From an uncultured Collinsella sp. (GTDB lineage Bacteria > Actinomycetota > Coriobacteriia > Coriobacteriales > Coriobacteriaceae), in the NCBI GenBank assembly GCA_902496845.1, contig CABVCJ010000066.1, forward strand, positions 1-10,030: a stretch of DNA of 10,030 bases, read 5' to 3'. Shown piece by piece: positions 6,244-10,030 of the stretch (the first letter of the stretch is position 1; the number at the start of each line of letters is the position of its first letter). Both the position numbers and the translations under genes were made by a program. The notes beneath the pieces were generated by a model. That model saw nothing but the letters and a program-made list of their open reading frames with translations, searched no databases and had not been told where the DNA came from.

Positions 6244-6288
6244 GAATCGTTCGTTGGTCTTTAATTCTTCTCAACGGAGGTGTTTGAG

Positions 6289-7140
6289 ATGGCAAACGGA
6301 TTGCTTTTAAGGCTTCGCGAGCGTGAGCTCAGCGCAAGTCCGGCGGAGCGCAATGTCATCGCATACGTGAGTGCTCATCCGCATGAGGTGGTCGGGCTGT
6401 CCGTCCGCGGTCTTGCCGATGCCACGTTCTCCTCGCCCTCGAGCATTTTGCGCTTTTGCAAGCGCTTGGGTTTTGCGGGCTACAAGGAGTTCCAGCGCGA
6501 ACTGATTGCCGAACTTGCGCTCCTGGGCGACAGAAAGGACGTTGCCCTCGAGGACATCTCCGTGGATGACAGCGTCGAACGTATCGTGGGGAAGGTGATG
6601 AAAAGCAACGTGCGCACGATCGAGGCGACGGCGCGAACACTCGATTACACCGTTTTGGAACGATGTGCAGCCTATCTTAAGCGGGCGCGCATGGTCAATC
6701 TGTTCGGTATTGGTGCTTCTCGCTTGGTTGCACACGATCTGGCACAAAAACTCATGCGTGTCGACAAGGAATGCCATCTGTACGATGACTGGCACGACCA
6801 ACTCTTGTGCGCCAAGAACATGCACGAAGGCGATATCGGCATTGCTTTTAGCTACTCGGGCTTAACGCAAGAAGTGCTGGACTGCACCGCCGAGGCCCAA
6901 CGCCACAACTGTCCCGTTGTGGCCGTGACCAAAGTAGATGGATCGTCCAAGCTTGCCACCATGGCCGATGCCGTGCTCGGCGTTGCTGCAAGCGAGCCCT
7001 TGGTCCGCAGCGGTGCCATGGCCTCGCGTATGGCTCAGCTTATGGTTGTCGATGCCCTCTACGCTGCTTACGTTGCGAGCGATTACGAACGGGCGACGCA
7101 TGTCATCAAGCAAAACTACATCGAGAAACAGGAAAGATGA
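6289..7140 (+). CDS. murR: RpiR-family regulator, probable MurR of the MurNAc operon
   Basis: RpiR-family regulators join an N-terminal HTH domain to a C-terminal SIS domain that binds sugar phosphates. In E. coli MurR represses murQP and is released by MurNAc-6-phosphate. Here the 283 residues show an HTH (about 30-62; LSVRGLADATFSSPSSILRF is its core) and a SIS domain from about 125, with NLFGIGAS (137-144) and the sugar-phosphate loop SYSGLTQE (188-195). The ATG at 6289 follows CGGAGGT by seven bases; the GTG at 6280 overlaps that site and is rejected. murQ begins 10 nt after the stop, so they are co-transcribed and probably translationally coupled. The specific name rests on the murQ-murP context; repressor or activator action is not visible in sequence. 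Confidence 0.85.
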   Translation: MANGLLLRLRERELSASPAERNVIAYVSAHPHEVVGLSVRGLADATFSSPSSILRFCKRLGFAGYKEFQRELIAELALLGDRKDVALEDISVDDSVERIVGKVMKSNVRTIEATARTLDYTVLERCAAYLKRARMVNLFGIGASRLVAHDLAQKLMRVDKECHLYDDWHDQLLCAKNMHEGDIGIAFSYSGLTQEVLDCTAEAQRHNCPVVAVTKVDGSSKLATMADAVLGVAASEPLVRSGAMASRMAQLMVVDALYAAYVASDYERATHVIKQNYIEKQER

Positions 7141-7150
7141 GGTGAACAAA

Positions 7151-8074
7151 ATGCTCGATTTAACAAAATTCACGACAGAACAGCGAAATCAAAAGTCAAT
7201 GGACCTCGACACGATGACATCGCTACAAATCGTCACGACGATGAACGATGAGGATCTTCGCGCCGTCCAATCGGTCACGAAAGTGTTGCCCCAGGTTGCC
7301 ACGGCAATCGACTGGGCTGCCGAGGCGCTCGAGCGCGGCGGACGCGTCTTTTATATGGGCGCGGGCACGAGCGGTCGTTTGGGCGTGCTCGACGCGTCGG
7401 AGTGCCCACCCACGTTTGGCGTATCGCCCGATCTGATTGTCGGGCTCATCGCCGGAGGCGAGAGGGCGTTTATCAAGGCTGTCGAAGGTGCCGAGGATAG
7501 CGAGGAACTTGGCGCGAGTGACCTGCGGGAACACGGGCTCTCCGCCAAGGATCTCGTCGTTGGTTTGGCGGCAAGCGGTCGTACCCCCTATGTGGTGGGC
7601 GGCCTCGCGTACGCCAAGGCAACCGGGTGCAAGACCATTGCAATCGCCTGCAACCAGGGATCGAAGATCGGGGAGAGCGCAGACCTTGCCATAGAGCCCG
7701 TGCCCGGCCCCGAGGTGCTTACCGGCTCAACGAGGCTCAAGGCGGGAACGGTCCAAAAGCTCATTCTCAATATGATTTCGACCGGTGCCATGGTCAAGAT
7801 CGGCAAGGTGTACCAAAACCTGATGGTCGATGTACAGCAGACGAACGAGAAGCTGGTGGTGCGCGGCCAGAACATCGTGATGGAAGCGACTGGCTGCACA
7901 CGAGAGCGCGCCGTTCAGGCGCTTGCAGATGCCGGCGGCCACGTAAAAACCGCTATTGTCTCGGTGCTGCTGGGCTGCGATGCCGAGCAGGCTGCGGTGG
8001 CTCTTGAGCGGGCGCGCGGCCATGTCCGTGCTGCGGTGAGTGGCCATGAGAAGAGCAATGCCGATGCCCAATAG
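7151..8074 (+). CDS. murQ: N-acetylmuramic acid 6-phosphate etherase
   Basis: MurQ is a cytoplasmic SIS-fold lyase that cleaves the D-lactyl ether of MurNAc-6-phosphate to give GlcNAc-6-phosphate and D-lactate, the committed step of MurNAc use. The 307 residues match the family length. The hallmark block GAGTSGRLGVLDASECPPT is present with E84, and GAEDSEE follows with E115; these correspond to E83 and E114 of E. coli MurQ, the catalytic acid/base residues. ATG at 7151 has GAGGTG (7139-7144) at six bases, overlapping the murR stop. GlcNAc-6-P would need NagA and NagB, which are not in this window. Confidence 0.96.
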   Translation: MLDLTKFTTEQRNQKSMDLDTMTSLQIVTTMNDEDLRAVQSVTKVLPQVATAIDWAAEALERGGRVFYMGAGTSGRLGVLDASECPPTFGVSPDLIVGLIAGGERAFIKAVEGAEDSEELGASDLREHGLSAKDLVVGLAASGRTPYVVGGLAYAKATGCKTIAIACNQGSKIGESADLAIEPVPGPEVLTGSTRLKAGTVQKLILNMISTGAMVKIGKVYQNLMVDVQQTNEKLVVRGQNIVMEATGCTRERAVQALADAGGHVKTAIVSVLLGCDAEQAAVALERARGHVRAAVSGHEKSNADAQ

Positions 8075-8131
8075 GTGCACGGCGTGAGCAGATATGACAT
8101 CAAGAAGAGATACCCAATACAAGGAGGAGTT

Positions 8132-9562
8132 ATGACGAACAAAGAGCTGGCTCAAAAGCTGCTGGACCTTTTGGGCGGTAAAGACAACGTGCTGGCAAAC
8201 GCGGCGTGCATGACGCGTCTGCGCGTGACCGTCAAAGATACGGGCAACGTCGATACGGAGGGTATTAAGGCACTCGATGGCGTAATGGGCCTGGTCGAGG
8301 ACGACACGATGCAGATCGTGCTGGGTCCGGGCAAGGTGAATAAGGTGCTCGAGGAATTCTCCAAGCTCACCGGCCTTGCGAAAGGCGTTGCCGACGAGAG
8401 TGTGGTTGACGCTGCGGCCACAAACAAGGCCGCACAGAAGGCCAAGTACGAGTCCAAGCCGGTTCAGGCCTTCCTCAAGAAGATTTCCAATGTCTTTGTT
8501 GCCCTGCTTCCCGGCATTATTGCGGCTGGCCTTATCAACGGTATCTGCAACGTCATTAATGTCTCGACGGCCGGTGCGCTTGCAGGTGAGTGGTGGTATC
8601 AGGGCATTCGCTCCATGGGCTGGGCCCTCTTTGCCTATCTGCCCATTTTGGTGGGCTATAACGCGGCGCGCGAGTTTGGTGGCTCCGCTGCGTTGGGCGG
8701 TATTGCCGGCATGATGTGCATCGCTAACAGTGCTATGCCTCTGCTCGCGCCTGGCGCCGCCGATCCCAGCACCGCTATTCTGCTGCCGCTCACCAATGCA
8801 CAGTACAATCCCGCCGCGGGCGGCATGATCGCAGCTCTCATCGCAGGCGCATTTTTCGCCTGGATGGAGCGTCAGATTCGCAAGGTCATGCCCAACGCGC
8901 TCGATACGTTCCTGTCCCCGCTGCTGGTGCTCATCATCGGCGCCTTTGCTTTGATGCTTGTCATCCAGCCGGTTGGCGCTTGGCTGACGACCGCGATCTT
9001 TAGCGTTCTCACCTTTATCTTTGAGAAGCTGGGCGTTCTGGGCGGCTATATCCTGTCGGCAGGCTTCTTGCCGCTGGTGTCCGTTGGCCTGCATCAGGCA
9101 CTTACGCCGATCCACGCTATGCTCAACGATCCCGACGGCGCTACCAAGGGCATCAACTACCTGCTGCCCATCCTTATGATGGCTGGCGGCGGCCAGGTCG
9201 GTGCCGGTCTGGCGCTGTACTTTAAGACCAAGAACGCCAAGCTTAAGAAGTATGTCGCAGAGTCCATTCCCGTTGGCATCCTGGGCGTTGGCGAGCCTCT
9301 GATGTATGCCGTTACGCTGCCGCTTGTCCGCCCGTTTGTGACGGCCTGCCTGGGTGCCGGATTTGGCGGTGCGCTCGCGGCACTGCTTCACATCGGCACG
9401 GTTTCTCAGGGCGTTTCCGGTCTGTTTGGCCTGCTGATTGTCGTTCCCGGCCAGCAGCTCGGCTACGTTGCCGCTATGCTGCTTGCCTATGCCGCCGGCT
9501 TTGTCCTGACGTGGTTCTTCGGCGTCGACGAGCAGAAGATCAACGAGTTCTTTGGCGAGTAG
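8132..9562 (+). CDS. murP: PTS EIIBC transporter, probable MurNAc-specific MurP
   Basis: This PTS permease would import MurNAc (or MurNAc-GlcNAc, as in S. aureus) and phosphorylate it at C6. The 476 residues are close to E. coli MurP. An EIIB domain (about 1-85) carries the phosphocysteine in NAACMTRLRV (C26). A linker (about 90-110) leads to an EIIC domain (about 115-470) with roughly ten hydrophobic segments and the conserved sugar-site motif GVGEPLMYAVTLPL (E388). No EIIA domain is attached, so an EIIA from elsewhere, of the glucose type, must supply phosphate. AAGGAGGAG (8121-8129) sets the ATG. The gene lies 57 nt after murQ. Substrate is assigned from the murQ context; the sequence alone would fit other glucose-superfamily EIIBC proteins. 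Confidence 0.9.
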   Translation: MTNKELAQKLLDLLGGKDNVLANAACMTRLRVTVKDTGNVDTEGIKALDGVMGLVEDDTMQIVLGPGKVNKVLEEFSKLTGLAKGVADESVVDAAATNKAAQKAKYESKPVQAFLKKISNVFVALLPGIIAAGLINGICNVINVSTAGALAGEWWYQGIRSMGWALFAYLPILVGYNAAREFGGSAALGGIAGMMCIANSAMPLLAPGAADPSTAILLPLTNAQYNPAAGGMIAALIAGAFFAWMERQIRKVMPNALDTFLSPLLVLIIGAFALMLVIQPVGAWLTTAIFSVLTFIFEKLGVLGGYILSAGFLPLVSVGLHQALTPIHAMLNDPDGATKGINYLLPILMMAGGGQVGAGLALYFKTKNAKLKKYVAESIPVGILGVGEPLMYAVTLPLVRPFVTACLGAGFGGALAALLHIGTVSQGVSGLFGLLIVVPGQQLGYVAAMLLAYAAGFVLTWFFGVDEQKINEFFGE

Positions 9563-9629
9563 CCTGATGCTGCGCGCTATGTCATTCGAGCGTCATGACG
9601 TGCCGCAGATCTCTTGATGCTATGGTTGT

Positions 9630-9663
9630 GCCGGCGGGGCTAACTGCTCCGCCGGCCTTTTTT
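9630..9663 (+). terminator. Strong intrinsic terminator between murP and mupG
   Basis: GCCGGCGGGG (9630-9639) pairs with CTCCGCCGGC (9647-9656), ten pairs with one G-U, over the loop CTAACTG. Six T follow (9658-9663). The mupG ribosome binding site starts at 9664, directly on the end of the T-run, so there is no room for a promoter between them. Downstream expression must come from readthrough or a promoter upstream of the hairpin (9563-9629). Confidence 0.88.
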
Positions 9664-9679
9664 AAAGGAGAATCGAAGC

Positions 9680-10030
9680 GTGAGAACGGGTATTTCTGTC
9701 TATCTTTCCAGTCCCCTGCAGGATATCGAGCGGACGATTGAACATGGTGCCGCGGCGGGTGCGCGCTATGCGTTTACCTCGCTGCATATTCCCGAGGATG
9801 GGGGAGCGGCATATGCCGATAAGGTTCGCCAGGTGCTGTCGCTGCTTTCCGCTCGCGGTATTGCGCTCATTGCCGATGTGGGGCCGCGCACGTGCGATTT
9901 GCTGGGCCTTGAACGCATGGAGGACTTGCGTGATCTGGGGCTGGAATACCTGCGCCTGGATTACGGCTTTAGTGCCCAGCGGGTCGCGGAACTGTCCGGT
10001 GTATTTCGCATTGTGGTCAATGCATCGACG
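9680..10030 (+). CDS. mupG: DUF871 protein, probable 6-phospho-N-acetylmuramidase MupG (5' part)
   Basis: GTG at 9680 follows AAAGGAG (9664-9670) and opens a frame that runs to the window edge (117 codons; the family has about 350-360). It begins RTGISVYLSSP, then TSLHIPED (33-40), ADVGPRT, and LRLDYGF (91-97), which are characteristic N-terminal blocks of the DUF871 family with a TIM-barrel fold. In Staphylococcus aureus this family member, MupG, hydrolyses MurNAc-6-phosphate-GlcNAc to MurNAc-6-phosphate and GlcNAc, and its gene sits with murQ, murP and murR. The same set here supports the same role. The catalytic residues cannot all be checked because the gene is cut. Confidence 0.85.
   Translation, partial: MRTGISVYLSSPLQDIERTIEHGAAAGARYAFTSLHIPEDGGAAYADKVRQVLSLLSARGIALIADVGPRTCDLLGLERMEDLRDLGLEYLRLDYGFSAQRVAELSGVFRIVVNAST

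Larger units (their letters stand above)
5890..6288. other. Mostly non-coding region between the recombinase gene and murR
   Basis: These 399 nt hold one weak small-protein candidate (5960-6091), a competing minus-strand frame over the same stretch (rejected), the putative murR control elements (6173-6243) and the murR ribosome binding site CGGAGGT (6275-6281). No clear terminator follows the recombinase gene. Base composition drops in GC after about 6090, as expected for a promoter region. Confidence 0.6.

Noticed and set aside
6280..6288. GTG at 6280 as the murR start
   Set aside because: It overlaps the GGAGG ribosome binding site itself; the ATG at 6289 has correct spacing.
7727..9391. 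554-codon minus-strand open frame antisense to murQ/murP
   Set aside because: It spans two well-supported plus-strand genes and has the composition expected from reverse reading of membrane-protein codons.

Overview
The window looks like chromosome from a high-GC Gram-positive gut actinobacterium of the Coriobacteriia, most likely Collinsella or a close relative. That is an inference from strongly GC-biased third codon positions, the gene content (ftsEX next to an RNase R gene; a MurNAc PTS operon with a DUF871/MupG gene) and the style of the intergenic palindromes. No rRNA or marker gene settles the taxonomy.

Layout. Positions 1-140 hold the 5' end of a minus-strand zinc-ribbon protein gene. 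Positions 141-651 are a 511-nt divergent intergenic region with two large inverted repeats and a probable ftsE promoter. ftsE (652-1872) and ftsX (1859-2779) overlap and form the division ABC-type complex; this FtsE carries an unusual Pro/Ala-rich N-terminal extension of about 170 residues. After a terminator comes a perfect 31-bp inverted repeat, then rnr (RNase R, 2970-5105) with its own terminator. A solitary serine recombinase (5284-5889) follows, preceded by another small palindrome and a possible gene remnant. Positions 5890-6288 are mostly non-coding, with one weak small-protein candidate, and end in the control region of the next operon.

From 6289 to the right edge runs a muropeptide-sugar operon: murR (RpiR-type regulator), murQ (MurNAc-6-P etherase), murP (PTS EIIBC) and the start of a DUF871/MupG gene. 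MurP should import and phosphorylate MurNAc or MurNAc-GlcNAc, MupG should split the phosphorylated disaccharide, and MurQ should convert MurNAc-6-P to GlcNAc-6-P plus D-lactate. MurR would sense the sugar phosphate. A strong hairpin with a T-run between murP and mupG probably lowers mupG expression.

No complete, clearly undescribed system is visible. The most unusual material is the set of four intergenic palindromes that share GGAC-containing cores (GTCCCTATTT and GGACGGAGGA), the nested palindrome upstream of ftsE, and the FtsE extension.
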